Assembly: GCA_014860225.1 (NCBI GenBank)
Contig: JACZKE010000046.1
Coordinates: forward strand, 62,001 to 126,000
Origin: Desulfuromonadales bacterium
Lineage (GTDB): Bacteria > Desulfobacterota > Desulfuromonadia > Desulfuromonadales > BM103
DNA length: 64,000 nucleotides
Reading direction: 5' to 3'
This document shows, one piece after another, positions 36,271-46,754 of the stretch. Position numbers and translations under genes: made by a program. The number at the start of each line of letters is the position of its first letter. Position 1 is the first letter of the stretch. The notes beneath the pieces are model-generated. The model was not told the DNA's origin. It made no database searches and was given only the letters and a program-made list of their open reading frames with translations.

Positions 36271-37320
36271 TCAGGCATTCGTCAGAGCTACCAGACCTTC
36301 TAATTTAGCCAGGGCCAGACCGTCATCAATAGCAGCACGGGCTTTTTCGAGGCCGGCTTCGACATCTCTGGCCATCCCGGAAGCGACCAGTGCGTAGGCG
36401 GCATTCAACAAGACAACCTCCCTTTTCGGCCCGGGGTTGCCAAGCAAGACATCCCTGACGATTATGGCATTCGTTGTGGCATCTCCACCCTGGAGATCAG
36501 CGAGAGCACATCGAGACAAGCCAAAATCTTCGGGCTCAATCGTGAAGAGAGTTACTGCCCCATCACAAATTTCACCAATACGCGACGGACCGGTCAGGGT
36601 CACCTCATCCATGCCGTCCAATCCATGGACGACAAATCCACGCCGGCAGCCGAGCTTGACCAGGACCCGGGCCAGCACTTCGACCAGATTTTCGGCATAG
36701 ACGCCGAGTACTTGTCGATCCGCACCGGCAGGGTTCGTCAAAGGGCCGAGAATATTGAATATCGTCCGAATGCCGATTTCCCTGCGCGGCCCGATTGCAT
36801 ATTTCATGGCACCGTGCAGAGCCGGCGCAAACAGGAAACCGACGCCGATCTCGTTAATGCACGACTCAACCTGCTGCGGTGTCACGTTCAGGTTGACACC
36901 CAATGCTTCCAACACATCGGCACTGCCGCATGCAGAAGAGATACTGCGATTACCGTGCTTGGCAACCTTGACACCACAAGCAGAAACAACGAAAGCAACG
37001 ATGGTTGAGATATTGAAGCTTTTCGTGCCGCTCCCACCTGTTCCGCATGTATCCAGGATCGTTTCCCGATCAATGTTGATCTCATCACGGTCAATATCAA
37101 GGACCTTGCCCACCCGGATTGGCGTGGCATGATCGCGCATGACCCGGGCAGCACCGGCAATCTCCTCAATTGTCTCGCCCTTCATTCGTAAAGCGGTTAT
37201 GAACGCTCCGACTTGGGCTGGAGTCGCCTCCCCACCCATAATCTGGTTCATCACATCAATCATCTCGGGCTCAGCCAGATCATGATGAAGCACAACTTTG
37301 CCAATCGCTGCCTTGATCAT
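36271..37320 (-). CDS. trpD: Anthranilate phosphoribosyltransferase
   Basis: Transfers phosphoribosyl from PRPP to anthranilate. The 349-residue protein has the PRPP loop [17 protein letters not shown] (about residues 90-106), [20 protein letters not shown] with the KHGNR motif, and [17 protein letters not shown]. It is unfused and follows trpG by 64 bp. Length is typical. Confidence 0.98.
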   Translation of the reverse strand: MIKAAIGKVVLHHDLAEPEMIDVMNQIMGGEATPAQVGAFITALRMKGETIEEIAGAARVMRDHATPIRVGKVLDIDRDEINIDRETILDTCGTGGSGTKSFNISTIVAFVVSACGVKVAKHGNRSISSACGSADVLEALGVNLNVTPQQVESCINEIGVGFLFAPALHGAMKYAIGPRREIGIRTIFNILGPLTNPAGADRQVLGVYAENLVEVLARVLVKLGCRRGFVVHGLDGMDEVTLTGPSRIGEICDGAVTLFTIEPEDFGLSRCALADLQGGDATTNAIIVRDVLLGNPGPKREVVLLNAAYALVASGMARDVEAGLEKARAAIDDGLALAKLEGLVALTNA

Positions 37321-37384
37321 TCGCTACTCCAGTTAAGCAACAGGACAGAGCTCTTATCTCACTCGCCAAAGTTCTGCGTCCTGC

Positions 37385-37954
37385 TTAAGTCGTCATTTCG
37401 AGAAAGTTACGCAACACATCCATGCCATTTACTGTCAGGATCGATTCGGGGTGAAACTGAACTCCCCAGACCGGCAGTTCTCGATGGCGCAGGCCCATGA
37501 TCTCACCTTCCGCAGTCCAGGCAGTCACCTCGAGGCATTCAGGCATTGACACCCGCTCGATTAACAATGAGTGATAGCGGGTTGCATCAAAGGGATCGGG
37601 GAGCCCGGCAAAAAGTTCGCGCCCGTCGTGAAAAACCGGACTGGTCTTGCCGTGCATCAAACGTTCGGCTCGCACGATACGGCCGCCGTTAGCCTGGCCG
37701 ATTGACTGATGACCGAGGCAGACGCCAAGGATCGGCAGTAGCCCGGAAAAGTGTTTGATGGCCGGCACCGAAATGCCTGCTTCATTCGGCGTACACGGAC
37801 CCGGAGAGATCACCAGTCTCTCAGGCTTAAGCTTTTCGATTTCAGCAAGTGTAATCTTGTCGTTACGGTAAACAACGACCTCTTCGCCCAACTCACGCAG
37901 GTATTGCACGAGGTTATAAGTAAATGAGTCATAGTTGTCGATCATCAACAGCAT
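37385..37954 (-). CDS. trpG: Anthranilate synthase component II (glutamine amidotransferase)
   Basis: Supplies ammonia from glutamine to TrpE. The 189-residue class I amidotransferase has [16 protein letters not shown], the oxyanion region [11 protein letters not shown], nucleophile Cys in [12 protein letters not shown] (about residue 79), and VQFHPESI with the catalytic His and Glu. The stop of trpE is 1 bp before its start. It may also serve PabB, as no separate pabA is seen in the window. Confidence 0.97.
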   Translation of the reverse strand: MLLMIDNYDSFTYNLVQYLRELGEEVVVYRNDKITLAEIEKLKPERLVISPGPCTPNEAGISVPAIKHFSGLLPILGVCLGHQSIGQANGGRIVRAERLMHGKTSPVFHDGRELFAGLPDPFDATRYHSLLIERVSMPECLEVTAWTAEGEIMGLRHRELPVWGVQFHPESILTVNGMDVLRNFLEMTT

Positions 37955-37955
37955 T

Positions 37956-39443
37956 TCAGTCTAGTCCCTGACGTGCGAGCTCTATCGCAAGCTTGACACC
38001 CATCGCCTTATTGACAGTTTCCTCATACTCGGCAGCAGGATCCGAATCGGCAACGATACCGGCACCGGCCTGAAGGTGAATCCGATTCTGGTGGGCAACC
38101 AAAGTCCTGATGGCAATCGCCAGGTCCATATTGCCGTCAAAAGAGATATAGCCGACTGCACCGCCATAAATTTCACGGCGCACCGGTTCAAGTTCCTCGA
38201 TAATCTCCATGGCCCGAATTTTCGGTGCACCGCTCAAGGTCCCTGCCGGGAAGGTCGCCGAGAAGACATCCAGCGCGTCATAACCAGGCAGCAGTTGACC
38301 ACTGACGTTGGAGACGATGTGCATGACATGCGAGTAACGCTCAATCACCATCAATTCGTCAACCCGAACAGAGCCGGTGGCACAAACCCGACCGAGGTCA
38401 TTGCGGCCGAGATCAACGAGCATAATATGTTCAGCCCGCTCTTTTGGGTCGGCCAGTAATTCCTGTTCGAGATACTGATCTTCCTCGAAAGTTGCTCCAC
38501 GCGGCCGCGTCCCGGCAATCGGGCGAACCTCAACATGGCTCCCCTCCTTGCGCACAAGTACTTCTGGAGAAGCACCAATGACACGGGTTTCGTTGAACTG
38601 CAGGTAGAACATATAGGGTGACGGGTTGATAGTTCGCAAGGCACGGTAGACATCAAAAGGGTCTGCGTCGAGATCACCTGAAAATCTCTGCGAAAGAACC
38701 ACCTGAATAACATCACCAGACCGGACGTAATCCTTGCAACGTTCTACGGCTGATTCGAAATCAGAGCGGCTGAAGTTGGATTGCAGCTCCTTTGCTGTTG
38801 CATTTGAAGCCCCGACACAAGCTGAACGCTCCGGTAAAGATCTGCGTAATTGCGCAACCATCCCGTCTATACGCTTTAATGCCTTATCATATAAAGAAGC
38901 ATGATCATCACCATCACGCAAATGAACATTACTTATGACCTTGATCTTTTGTTGCATGTTATCAAATATCAGCAGTGTTTCAGTGATCAGGAACCAGCTG
39001 TCATAAGTACCAATTTCTGCTTCATTGAGCTCTGGTAGATCTTCAATGTGACGAACCATGTCGTAGCCGAGATAACCGACCGCACCTCCGAAAAAACGGG
39101 GCAGGTCCGGAAGCGCTACCGGATGATATGGCGACAGAAAAGCCTTTAATTCAACCAAAGGGTCGTTTGTCGTGCCGGACTCAACCGACTTGCCATTTTC
39201 TAAAATCTCATAAAAATTATCACGACATCTGAACGCACGTCCTGAACCAACCCCGAGAAAGGAATAACGCGCCCATTTCTCGCCACCGGCAATACTTTCC
39301 AGCAGAAATGCACTTTGTCGATCATCGATCTTACAGAATGCAGAAACAGGGGTTTCCATGTCTGCGAGAATTTCCCGGTAGACTGGAATCAGATTGCCTT
39401 GACTGGCTAAATTTAAAAACACATCACGTGATGGGAAATACAT
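37956..39443 (-). CDS. trpE: Anthranilate synthase component I
   Basis: Makes anthranilate from chorismate with ammonia from TrpG. The 495-residue protein has [20 protein letters not shown], holding the LLES tryptophan-inhibition site. It has the chorismate-binding core [26 protein letters not shown], and [18 protein letters not shown]. It is the first trp gene, with AAGGA before the ATG, and should be feedback-inhibited by tryptophan. Promoter at 39472-39500. Confidence 0.98.
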   Translation of the reverse strand: MYFPSRDVFLNLASQGNLIPVYREILADMETPVSAFCKIDDRQSAFLLESIAGGEKWARYSFLGVGSGRAFRCRDNFYEILENGKSVESGTTNDPLVELKAFLSPYHPVALPDLPRFFGGAVGYLGYDMVRHIEDLPELNEAEIGTYDSWFLITETLLIFDNMQQKIKVISNVHLRDGDDHASLYDKALKRIDGMVAQLRRSLPERSACVGASNATAKELQSNFSRSDFESAVERCKDYVRSGDVIQVVLSQRFSGDLDADPFDVYRALRTINPSPYMFYLQFNETRVIGASPEVLVRKEGSHVEVRPIAGTRPRGATFEEDQYLEQELLADPKERAEHIMLVDLGRNDLGRVCATGSVRVDELMVIERYSHVMHIVSNVSGQLLPGYDALDVFSATFPAGTLSGAPKIRAMEIIEELEPVRREIYGGAVGYISFDGNMDLAIAIRTLVAHQNRIHLQAGAGIVADSDPAAEYEETVNKAMGVKLAIELARQGLD

Positions 39444-39471
39444 ACCATTTCCTTATGGGATTAACCGCGTC

Positions 39472-39500
39472 AAAGTAGCATGAAGGGTAGGAAATGGCAA
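39472..39500 (-). promoter_or_regulatory. Sigma-70 promoter of the trp operon
   Basis: TTGCCA (39500-39495) and TACTTT (39477-39472) with a 17-bp spacer. The start would be near 39465, leaving only about 22 nt before trpE, too short for a leader peptide and attenuator. No inverted-repeat operator is evident. Control would then rest on enzyme feedback or a distant factor. Confidence 0.6.
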
Positions 39501-39623
39501 GTAACCCGAAGGTGAGCCGGCTAATAAATGATTGACCGAAAACAACCTACTTGATATGCATGAGAGGTTAATTGTGCCGCTAAATAATGACATAACCCTG
39601 TAAACTCACAATCAGGAGAGAAC

Positions 39624-40067
39624 ATGATACGAGCAGCAAAACAGGATACTGTGAAGGTCCATTACATCGGACGCCTTAACGACAACACTATTTTTGACCA
39701 GTCCCCGGAGGACCGCCCCCTGCATTTCATTATTGGACGCCAGGAAGTCATTGCCGGTTTTGAAGATGCTGTTGAAGGCATGTATCAAGGCGAGAGCAAA
39801 ACGGTTACAATCCCTTGCGAAAAGGCTTATGGAATCAGCAAACCGGAATTGCTAGAGCAGGTCGACCGCAGCATCATCGACAATAATGTGGAACTTCAGG
39901 TTGGTGGGCAACTGCAGATCACCAAACATGACGGCAGTGTCTTATATGTTATGGTCAGGGAGATAACTGAAGAAAGGGTAACCCTGGATGCAAACCATCC
40001 TTTGGCTGACAAAGATTTGACTTTTGAAATCAAGATGCTTGAAGTGAAAAAAAATCAGAGCGAGTGA
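39624..40067 (+). CDS. FKBP-type peptidyl-prolyl isomerase (SlyD-like)
   Basis: A 147-residue cytosolic prolyl isomerase with chaperone activity expected from the SlyD branch. The FKBP part has VKVHYIGRLNDNTIFDQS and GRQEVIAGFEDAVEGMYQGE, followed by an insert-in-flap region (about 70-125) and a closing FKBP strand. The His-rich nickel tail of E. coli SlyD is missing. GGAG precedes the ATG. It is divergent from trpE and convergent with rplQ, separated by a bidirectional terminator. Confidence 0.95.
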   Translation: MIRAAKQDTVKVHYIGRLNDNTIFDQSPEDRPLHFIIGRQEVIAGFEDAVEGMYQGESKTVTIPCEKAYGISKPELLEQVDRSIIDNNVELQVGGQLQITKHDGSVLYVMVREITEERVTLDANHPLADKDLTFEIKMLEVKKNQSE

Positions 40068-40095
40068 GTTTGCACAAAACATCAGTCTTAGAACA

Positions 40096-40130
40096 AAAGC
40101 AGGGCGGGATGATGCATCCCGCCCTGCTTT
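40096..40130. terminator. Bidirectional terminator between the FKBP gene and rplQ
   Basis: A perfect 15-bp inverted repeat AAAGCAGGGCGGGAT / ATCCCGCCCTGCTTT with a 5-nt loop. It lies 28 bp after the FKBP stop and 22 bp after the rplQ stop. The stem carries A and T ends, so it can end both convergent transcripts, including the whole ribosomal supercluster. Confidence 0.9.
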
Positions 40131-40152
40131 ATATGATTGCTACCCTGAGAAG

Positions 40153-40638
40153 CTACTTTTCTTCGACCAGCGCCTCTTCAGCAGGGGTTTCTTCAACAGT
40201 GACTTCTTCAGCAGCTGCAGGCTCAACAGTCTTCACTGTTTGTTTAGCAGGTGCCTTTTTCTGCTTCGGCTTTGCAGTAAACTCCTCTTCGACCAGTTCG
40301 ATCATTGAGAGAGAAGCATTATCACCGGCACGATGTCCCAGTTTGATGATTCGTGTATAACCACCAGGGCGATCGTTGTAGCGCGGGGCAATAGTTTCAA
40401 ACAGCTTGGCAACTGTTTTCGTATCTCGCACAAACTGCAACGCCAAACGGCGCGAGTGAAGATCACCGCGTCGTGCCAGAGTGATCAGCTTCTCGACCAA
40501 TTTACGCAGTTCCTTGGCGCGAGCATCGGTTGTGGTGATTTTTTCACAATTAAAAAATGAAGTCACCATGTTACGCATCATGGCTTTACGGTGACTGGTG
40601 TTGCGGCCCAGCCGCTTACCGGATTTTCTATGGCGCAT
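40153..40638 (-). CDS. rplQ: 50S ribosomal protein L17 with C-terminal extension
   Basis: L17 lies at the peptide exit tunnel rim. The core starts [20 protein letters not shown] and has [20 protein letters not shown]. At 161 residues it is about 40 longer than usual. The extra tail after residue 120 is Lys, Pro and Ala rich then Glu and Val rich ([20 protein letters not shown]). It is the last gene of the alpha operon, 47 bp after rpoA. Confidence 0.97.
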   Translation of the reverse strand: MRHRKSGKRLGRNTSHRKAMMRNMVTSFFNCEKITTTDARAKELRKLVEKLITLARRGDLHSRRLALQFVRDTKTVAKLFETIAPRYNDRPGGYTRIIKLGHRAGDNASLSMIELVEEEFTAKPKQKKAPAKQTVKTVEPAAAEEVTVEETPAEEALVEEK

Positions 40639-40685
40639 TGATATCAGGTCCTTTCTCTAGTTAACATTCCGGCAGGGGCAGTACC

Positions 40686-41705
40686 CTAGAGTTCTTCCTC
40701 GCTCTTTTCGATCATCTTCAGATATTCAGGGTCAGGGAAGCCTTCAAAAGACAAACCGAGTGTCAAACCCATTTCAGAGAGAATATCCTTGATTTCGTTA
40801 AGTGACTTGCGACCGAAATTCTGTGTTTTCAACATTTCCGCTTCGGATTTCTGTACAAGCTCACCGATCAAACGGATATTGGCATTCTTCAGACAATTTG
40901 CACTGCGCACCGACAGTTCGAGCTCATCAACGCGACGGTAGAGATTCTCGTTGATAGGCTGCTTGGTGCTTTCAATTTCGTCAGTGGCTTCTGGGACGAG
41001 TGCTTCATCAAAGTTGATGAAAAGCTGGACCTGCTCCTTGAGTATCTTAGCCGCATAAGCCAGTGCATCATCGGGCTTGACGCTACCATTAGTGTAGATT
41101 TCAAGAACCAGTTTGTCGTAATCAGTTACCTGCCCGACACGGGCATTGCTCACCGTAAAATTAACCTTCTTGATCGGTGAAAAAAGAGCGTCAATGGGTA
41201 TCGTCCCAACCGGAGCTTTTTCATCACGGTTGCGCTCCGCAGGACCATAGCCCTTGCCCATGGCAACGACCATATCCATCTCGATATCAGCTTCTTTACC
41301 ACAGGAAGCAATAAAGTGATCCGGATTAAGTATCTCGACATTGGGATCGGTGACAAAATCACCGGCCTTGATAACTCCAGCCCCCTTTTTGACAAGGCGG
41401 ATGTTGCGAGTTTCATGGCCGTGCAGCTTAATCAGGACACCTTTCAAGTTCAGGATAATGTCCGTTACGTCTTGCGTCACACCGGGAACAGTGGAAAATT
41501 CATGCAAAACACCCTTGATGCGAACCGAGGTGATTGCAGCCCCCTGAAGCGAGGAGAGCAAAACCCGACGCAGGCCATTACCCATGGTTGTACCGAAGCC
41601 ACGTTCGAACGGTTCCGCTGTGAATTTGCCATAGGTGGCAGTCAGCGTTTCGGCATCAACCTGGAGACGCTTGGGTTTGATCAGTTCTCTCCAGTTTTTA
41701 AACAT
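40686..41705 (-). CDS. rpoA: RNA polymerase alpha subunit
   Basis: The 339-residue alpha subunit nucleates polymerase assembly and contacts UP elements and activators. The N-terminal domain has [20 protein letters not shown] (about residues 31-50). The C-terminal domain has [18 protein letters not shown] and [27 protein letters not shown] precedes the ATG. Standard alpha-operon position between rpsD and rplQ. Confidence 0.99.
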   Translation of the reverse strand: MFKNWRELIKPKRLQVDAETLTATYGKFTAEPFERGFGTTMGNGLRRVLLSSLQGAAITSVRIKGVLHEFSTVPGVTQDVTDIILNLKGVLIKLHGHETRNIRLVKKGAGVIKAGDFVTDPNVEILNPDHFIASCGKEADIEMDMVVAMGKGYGPAERNRDEKAPVGTIPIDALFSPIKKVNFTVSNARVGQVTDYDKLVLEIYTNGSVKPDDALAYAAKILKEQVQLFINFDEALVPEATDEIESTKQPINENLYRRVDELELSVRSANCLKNANIRLIGELVQKSEAEMLKTQNFGRKSLNEIKDILSEMGLTLGLSFEGFPDPEYLKMIEKSEEEL

Positions 41706-41766
41706 GCGAATCCTCCGTTATGAGGTTGCTCTGTAAAGTTACAAATCACCGGGGTGATTGTGTCGC

Positions 41767-42396
41767 TTACTTCGAGTAAAGCTCGACGATCAGATGTTCC
41801 TGGAAACTTGGTGTCGTCATTTCAGCACGCACTGGCAAGGTTTTGACAGTACCCTGGAATGCATCACGGGTCAGTTCAACCCAGGACGGAATGCCTCGAC
41901 GCATGACACCATCAAGAGCCTCATTGATACGAGCAATCTTACGACTCTTCTCGCGTAATTCTACAACATCACCAGGGCGCACAAGATACGACGGGATATT
42001 GACCTTGCGCCCGTTAACCATAAAATGGCTATGGCGAACCAACAGACGGGCTTCATTTCGTGAGGTTGCAAAACCCATACGATAGACCATGCTGTCAAGG
42101 CGGCGCTCAAGCATAACCAGGAGATTCTCACCGGTCACACCTTTCATGCGGTCAGCACGTTTAAAAAAGTCGCGGAATTGCTTTTCTAGTAACCCGTAAG
42201 TCCGCTTGACTCTCTGCTTTTCACGTAACTGAGTACCGTAATCGGATACTTTGATACGACCCTGACCATGTTGTCCTGGGGCATAATTGCGACGCTCCAC
42301 AGAGCACTTGTCTGTATAGCAACGGTCGCCCTTGAGGAACAGCTTCATATTTTCCCGCCGGCACATGCGGCAAACGGGTCCAGTGTGTCTCGCCAA
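41767..42396 (-). CDS. rpsD: 30S ribosomal protein S4 (zinc-binding form)
   Basis: S4 is a primary 16S rRNA binder and, in E. coli, represses the alpha operon. The 209-residue protein keeps the four Cys of the C+ form in VCRMC and [12 protein letters not shown] near the N-terminus. The S4 domain has [18 protein letters not shown] and [14 protein letters not shown]. The start is TTG with AAGGAGG upstream. Confidence 0.99.
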   Translation of the reverse strand: MARHTGPVCRMCRRENMKLFLKGDRCYTDKCSVERRNYAPGQHGQGRIKVSDYGTQLREKQRVKRTYGLLEKQFRDFFKRADRMKGVTGENLLVMLERRLDSMVYRMGFATSRNEARLLVRHSHFMVNGRKVNIPSYLVRPGDVVELREKSRKIARINEALDGVMRRGIPSWVELTRDAFQGTVKTLPVRAEMTTPSFQEHLIVELYSK

Positions 42397-42418
42397 CGTT
42401 CGTCCTCCTTATGTCTGG

Positions 42419-42811
42419 TTAGACTCTTCTACGCTTGGGTGGACGGCACCCGTTATGTGGTATCGGAGTGACATCCTTAATCATGGTGATGGTCAGACCG
42501 ACGGCTTGCAGGGCCCGCAGTGCAGACTCACGACCAGAACCTGGCCCCTTGACCCACACTTCGACGCTGCGCAAGCCATGCTCCTGGGCTTTTTTTGCTG
42601 CATCTTCAGCGGCCATCTGAGCGGCGAAAGGAGTGCTCTTACGACTCCCTTTGAAACCCTTGGAACCGCAAGTGCACCAGGAAATCACGTTGCCTGTCAC
42701 ATCGGTGATCGTAATGATCGTATTGTTGAACGTCGCCTGGATATGGGCAATTCCATTCGGCACGTTCTTCTTTTCAACTTTTTTGCGTACGCGTTTACCA
42801 GGCTTAGCCAT
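42419..42811 (-). CDS. rpsK: 30S ribosomal protein S11
   Basis: S11 sits on the platform of the small subunit and touches the Shine-Dalgarno helix. The 130-residue protein has [20 protein letters not shown] and the C-terminal [18 protein letters not shown]. It lies 11 bp after rpsM and 22 bp before rpsD. Confidence 0.99.
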   Translation of the reverse strand: MAKPGKRVRKKVEKKNVPNGIAHIQATFNNTIITITDVTGNVISWCTCGSKGFKGSRKSTPFAAQMAAEDAAKKAQEHGLRSVEVWVKGPGSGRESALRALQAVGLTITMIKDVTPIPHNGCRPPKRRRV

Positions 42812-42822
42812 GGTTCCTCCTG

Positions 42823-43191
42823 TTACTTCTTCTTACCGGCGACGGTCTTGCGCGGACCCTTTCGGGTTCTGGCATTCGTTTTGGTTTTCTGTCCACGCAC
42901 CGGCAAACCTCTACGATGACGTAAACCACGATAACAACCGAGGTCCATAAGTCGCTTGATGTTCATCGTCACTTCACGACGCAGGTCACCCTCAACCTTG
43001 AATTCGCTGTCAATAACCTTACGGATCTTGGAGACTTCTTCCTCAGTCAAATTATCCGAGCGGGTATTGAAATCAACACCGGCCTGGGAAAGGATTTGCT
43101 GGGATGAAGAGCGCCCGACACCGAAAATATAAGTCAGGGCAATCTCAATCCGTTTGTTTCTTGGTAAATCGATACCAGCAATACGAGCCAA
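42823..43191 (-). CDS. rpsM: 30S ribosomal protein S13
   Basis: S13 lies at the subunit head and forms bridges to the large subunit. The 122-residue protein has [20 protein letters not shown] with an HhH-like region, and [17 protein letters not shown]. The start is TTG at 43191 with GGAGGATCGGACA just before it; no ATG is available. First gene of the alpha block proper after rpmJ. Confidence 0.98.
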   Translation of the reverse strand: MARIAGIDLPRNKRIEIALTYIFGVGRSSSQQILSQAGVDFNTRSDNLTEEEVSKIRKVIDSEFKVEGDLRREVTMNIKRLMDLGCYRGLRHRRGLPVRGQKTKTNARTRKGPRKTVAGKKK

Positions 43192-43211
43192 TGTCCGATC
43201 CTCCTAAATGC

Positions 43212-43325
43212 TTAACCTTGTCTCTGTTTATGCTTGGGATTTTCACAGATAACTCTGAGGATACCCTTGCGCTTGATTACCTTGCACTTGTCACAAATTG
43301 TTTTAACTGATGCTCGGACTTTCAT
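43212..43325 (-). CDS. rpmJ: 50S ribosomal protein L36
   Basis: A 37-residue zinc-ribbon protein of the large subunit. It reads [20 protein letters not shown] and then [12 protein letters not shown], with the C-x2-C-x12-C-x4-H zinc site intact, so it is the zinc-dependent form. AAGGAAAGAG precedes the ATG at 43325. No infA lies between it and map. Confidence 0.97.
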   Translation of the reverse strand: MKVRASVKTICDKCKVIKRKGILRVICENPKHKQRQG

Positions 43326-43382
43326 GTCTCTTTCCTTTAAACCATGCCGGTTAGTACCCGACGGGCTTCACCTTTACTGATT

Positions 43383-44129
43383 TTATAGCCGTGTCAAAAC
43401 TTCCGGACCATTGTCAGTAATGGCTACTGTATGTTCAAAATGGGCAGATCGCTTTCCATCCTGCGTCACTGCTGTCCACCCGTCTTCCAGTATCTTCACA
43501 CCAGGCATGCCGGCATTGATCATCGGTTCTATTGCCAGCACCATCCCGGTTTTCAGCAGTGGACCCTGGCCAGCTTTACCATAATTAGGTATCTGCGGCG
43601 CTTCATGCAAGTTGCGCCCGATACCATGTCCGACAAATTCGCGGACGACACTAAAACCTTTTGGCTCAACCCAGGACTGAACGGCATGTGAAACATCCGA
43701 AAGCCTGCCATTCGGTACAGCATATTTAATTGCTAAATAAAGTGATTCACGCGTTGCAGTAACCAAACGCTGCGTTTCATCGTCTAACACGCCTACGGCA
43801 AAAGTAATTGCCGAATCGCCGTAGAAACCCTTGTAGAAAACTCCGAAGTCAATGCTGAGGATGTCACCTTCCTGCAAGGGGGTATCGTCTGGAAACCCAT
43901 GAACGACCCGGTCGTTTGGTGAGGAGCAGATGGCATATGGAAAGCCACCATACCCTTTGAATGCCGGTTTGCCGCCCTGGCGCCTGCACTCATCCTCAGC
44001 TAAACGATTTAATTCGGCAGTTGTCACACCGGGGCGAACATGACTCTCGAGGAGAGCCAGCGTTTCCGCCACGATTCGTCCTGCATCCCGCATTTTTTCA
44101 AGTTCTGCCGGGCTCTTTAAAACAATCAC
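43383..44129 (-). CDS. map: Methionine aminopeptidase, type I
   Basis: Removes the initiator methionine from nascent proteins. The 248-residue enzyme has KGYGGFPYAICSSPNDRVVH with the substrate His, LSIDFGVFYKGFYGDSAIT with two metal Asp, GHGIGRNLHEAPQIPNYG, and FEHTVAIT. The start is GTG, 1 bp after the adk stop. The adk-map order is the usual end of the spc operon. Confidence 0.98.
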   Translation of the reverse strand: MIVLKSPAELEKMRDAGRIVAETLALLESHVRPGVTTAELNRLAEDECRRQGGKPAFKGYGGFPYAICSSPNDRVVHGFPDDTPLQEGDILSIDFGVFYKGFYGDSAITFAVGVLDDETQRLVTATRESLYLAIKYAVPNGRLSDVSHAVQSWVEPKGFSVVREFVGHGIGRNLHEAPQIPNYGKAGQGPLLKTGMVLAIEPMINAGMPGVKILEDGWTAVTQDGKRSAHFEHTVAITDNGPEVLTRL

Positions 44130-44130
44130 G

Positions 44131-44778
44131 CTAACTCGCCTGTAACAGCGACAGGATCTTTTCCTTAACTATCGGAATCGGTTGCATCCCATCAAGTTCC
44201 ATCAGCACGCCGGCCTCCCGATAGTAACTAATCAAAGGAGCAGTCTGCTCTGAATAGACTTGCAGCCGTTTGCGTATAGTCTCTTCCTGATCATCATCCC
44301 TTTGAAATAATGTGCCTCCGCAGACGTCACAAATTCCCGCTTCACGAGGAGGATCAAACTTTACATGGTAGCCTCGCCCACATTCTTTGCAAGTCCGCCG
44401 CCCGGTCAGACGCTCTACGAGGGCTTCTGCGTCCACCTCGAGAGAGATGACCCGATCCAACTCCTTACTCATTTCCTGTAGGCTGGCCTGCAGAGCATCA
44501 GCCTGTGCAACCGTTCGGGGGAAACCGTCCAGGATAAAACCGTTGTTGCAATCTTCTTCCTGCAGACGGTCCCGAACAATCCCGACAACAACTTCATCAG
44601 GAACCAGGCCTCCCGTGTTCATGTATTCCTTGGCCTTCTTCCCCATGGGAGTGCCGTCTTTAACAGCGGCACGCAGGATATCACCAGTTGAGATCTGCGG
44701 AATCGAAAACTCCTCGACCAGCATCTTGGCCTGGGTTCCTTTGCCGGCGCCAGGAGGTCCGAGTAAGATCAGTTTCAT
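44131..44778 (-). CDS. adk: Adenylate kinase (zinc-LID form)
   Basis: Interconverts AMP, ADP and ATP. The P-loop is KLILLGPPGAGKGTQAKM at the N-terminus, and FILDGFPRTVAQADAL is the AMP site. The LID has CKECGRGYHV and CDVCGG, four Cys that bind zinc, as in long Gram-positive-type kinases. I start at the ATG at 44778 (GAGG 9 nt upstream), 215 residues, rather than the TTG at 44787. Confidence 0.98.
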   Translation of the reverse strand: MKLILLGPPGAGKGTQAKMLVEEFSIPQISTGDILRAAVKDGTPMGKKAKEYMNTGGLVPDEVVVGIVRDRLQEEDCNNGFILDGFPRTVAQADALQASLQEMSKELDRVISLEVDAEALVERLTGRRTCKECGRGYHVKFDPPREAGICDVCGGTLFQRDDDQEETIRKRLQVYSEQTAPLISYYREAGVLMELDGMQPIPIVKEKILSLLQAS

Positions 44779-44793
44779 CAGAGACAACCTCGA

Positions 44794-46104
44794 TTATCCG
44801 CGACGGCTCTTAATATTCACACCCTTCATGAAGCCTTCATAAGAGCGTGAAATCAAGTGAGCCTCTATTTGGGAAGCAGTATCCAGGCCAACACCGACAA
44901 CAATCAGAAGTGAAGTCCCCCCGAAGAAGAAGGGAACATTGAACTGACCAATCAAAAGTGTCGGCAACACACAGACTGCCGAAATATATATTGCACCGGC
45001 AAAAGTCAGGCGTCCAAGCACTGTATCAAGATAATCAGAGGTCGCTCTACCGGGCCTGACACCGGGGACATATCCGCCCTGTCGCTTGATATTATCTGCG
45101 ACGTCGACCGGGTTGAAGGTGACAGCCGTGTAGAAGTAACAGAAGAAGACAATAAAAGCGACATAAAAAACATTATACAGCCAGTGAGCAGGAGTCATCA
45201 TTGATGCAAAAGTCTGAACCCAGGGCACATCAACAAAATTTGCGACTGTACTGGGAAACATGATGATCGAACTGGCAAAGATTGGAGGGATAACCCCACT
45301 CATATTTATTTTGAGTGGCAGATGGCTACTCTGACCACCGGCATTTCTGGAACCAACGACCCGCTTTGCATAATGAATCGGCACTCGCCTCTGACCGCGC
45401 TCCATGAAAATAATAGCCCAGATTACTGCGACCATCACAATCAGAAGAATAAGTAGCACAGTAAAGGTCAAGGCACCGGTCTTTAGCAACCGTATACTGT
45501 TGACCAGGGCTGACGGCAGCATGGCGACGATACCGGCAAAGATAATAAGGGAGATGCCGTTGCCGATGCCACGTTCTGTAATCTGCTCGCCAAGCCACAT
45601 GATAAAAGCTGTTCCAGCAGTCAAGGTGATGACTGTTAACACAATGAAGCCAATACCCTGCATGCTAACTACAGGTTCACCTGCAGGACCGCGCATCGTC
45701 TGTAGACCAACTGCAATACCGGCTCCTTGTACAATCGACAAACCAACAGTACCGTAACGGGTCCATTTGGTCATAATCTTACGACCTTGTTCACCCTCTT
45801 TGGACAAACGCGCGACAGGTTCATAAACAACTGTCAGCAACTGCATGATGATCGAAGCGCTGATATAAGGCATGATACCCAGGGCGAAAACCGTCATACG
45901 CTCCAGCGCACCACCAGTAAAAGCACTGACAAGACCAAGCAGTGTCCCCTGGGTTCCCTCAAAAAACTGTGCGAGTACGGCACCATTCACGCCTGGCAGA
46001 GGTACGTGACACCCAACCCGGTAGACAGCAAGCATGCCGAGGGTAAAAAGAATGCGTCGACGCAGTTCAGGAATACTGAAGATGTTCTGGATGCTTGCTA
46101 ACAA
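44794..46104 (-). CDS. secY: Protein translocase channel subunit SecY
   Basis: SecY forms the inner-membrane channel for secreted and membrane proteins. About ten hydrophobic helices are visible. Signatures are [39 protein letters not shown], and [13 protein letters not shown] set the start at the TTG at 46104, preceded by GAGG at 9 nt, one base after the rplO stop. This gives 436 residues as expected, while the longer frame would overlap rplO by 35 nt. Confidence 0.97.
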   Translation of the reverse strand: MLASIQNIFSIPELRRRILFTLGMLAVYRVGCHVPLPGVNGAVLAQFFEGTQGTLLGLVSAFTGGALERMTVFALGIMPYISASIIMQLLTVVYEPVARLSKEGEQGRKIMTKWTRYGTVGLSIVQGAGIAVGLQTMRGPAGEPVVSMQGIGFIVLTVITLTAGTAFIMWLGEQITERGIGNGISLIIFAGIVAMLPSALVNSIRLLKTGALTFTVLLILLIVMVAVIWAIIFMERGQRRVPIHYAKRVVGSRNAGGQSSHLPLKINMSGVIPPIFASSIIMFPSTVANFVDVPWVQTFASMMTPAHWLYNVFYVAFIVFFCYFYTAVTFNPVDVADNIKRQGGYVPGVRPGRATSDYLDTVLGRLTFAGAIYISAVCVLPTLLIGQFNVPFFFGGTSLLIVVGVGLDTASQIEAHLISRSYEGFMKGVNIKSRRG

Positions 46105-46105
46105 C

Positions 46106-46546
46106 TTAAATAACCTCGACAGTGCCGCCAGCAGCCTCAATCTTGGCCTGGGCAGACTTACTGAATTTATGGGCCTTAACCGTTAAGGTTTTGGACAAGT
46201 CACCATCTCCCAAGATCTTGACGCCGTCCTTAAGTTGCCCGATCAGTCCGGCGATACCAAGGGCCTCAAGATCTACCACACTTCCCGCATCAAAAAGCTC
46301 CAGATCGCGGAGATTGACAAGGGTATAGACTTTTCTGCTCAGCGGTGTAAAGCCGCGCTTTGGCAGACGCCTCTGTAGCGGCATCTGACCGCCTTCGAAA
46401 CCGGGCTTGACGCCACCACCGGATCGGGCGTTCTGACCTTTATGGCCCTTGCCTGCGGTCTTGCCAGTTCCGGAGCCATGACCACGGCCAATGCGTTTTT
46501 TGCTATGTGTTGAACCGTATGACGGCTGTAGATTACTTAAATCCAT
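46106..46546 (-). CDS. rplO: 50S ribosomal protein L15
   Basis: L15 is a late-assembly protein with a long Gly/Arg-rich N-terminal extension: [20 protein letters not shown], then [17 protein letters not shown]. The 146-residue length is normal. It lies between rpmD and secY in the spc operon, 17 bp after rpmD, and its stop is adjacent to the TTG of secY. Confidence 0.99.
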   Translation of the reverse strand: MDLSNLQPSYGSTHSKKRIGRGHGSGTGKTAGKGHKGQNARSGGGVKPGFEGGQMPLQRRLPKRGFTPLSRKVYTLVNLRDLELFDAGSVVDLEALGIAGLIGQLKDGVKILGDGDLSKTLTVKAHKFSKSAQAKIEAAGGTVEVI

Positions 46547-46563
46547 GGTTGTTATCCTTGCGA

Positions 46564-46740
46564 TTATTCCTCAACGGTTACCATGTGGTTGACCTTGTTG
46601 ATCATACCGCGAATTTCTGGTGTGTCCTGAAGCACGACTGTCTGGTGAAGACGACGCAGACCGAGCCCAGTAAGCACCTTTGTGAAATATTTGTTGCGAC
46701 CAATACCGCTACGCTTAAGAGTTATCTTGATTTCAGCCAT
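46564..46740 (-). CDS. rpmD: 50S ribosomal protein L30
   Basis: A 58-residue large-subunit protein that reads [19 protein letters not shown], then [20 protein letters not shown], the L30 signature, and ends [11 protein letters not shown]. It sits between rpsE and rplO as usual. GGAGAG precedes the ATG at 46740. Confidence 0.97.
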   Translation of the reverse strand: MAEIKITLKRSGIGRNKYFTKVLTGLGLRRLHQTVVLQDTPEIRGMINKVNHMVTVEE

Positions 46741-46754
46741 AATTCTCTCCTGTC

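Noticed and set aside
46105-46140. Longer SecY start at 46140
   Set aside because: It overlaps rplO by 35 nt and adds residues not typical for SecY; TTG at 46104 has a ribosome site and gives the usual length.
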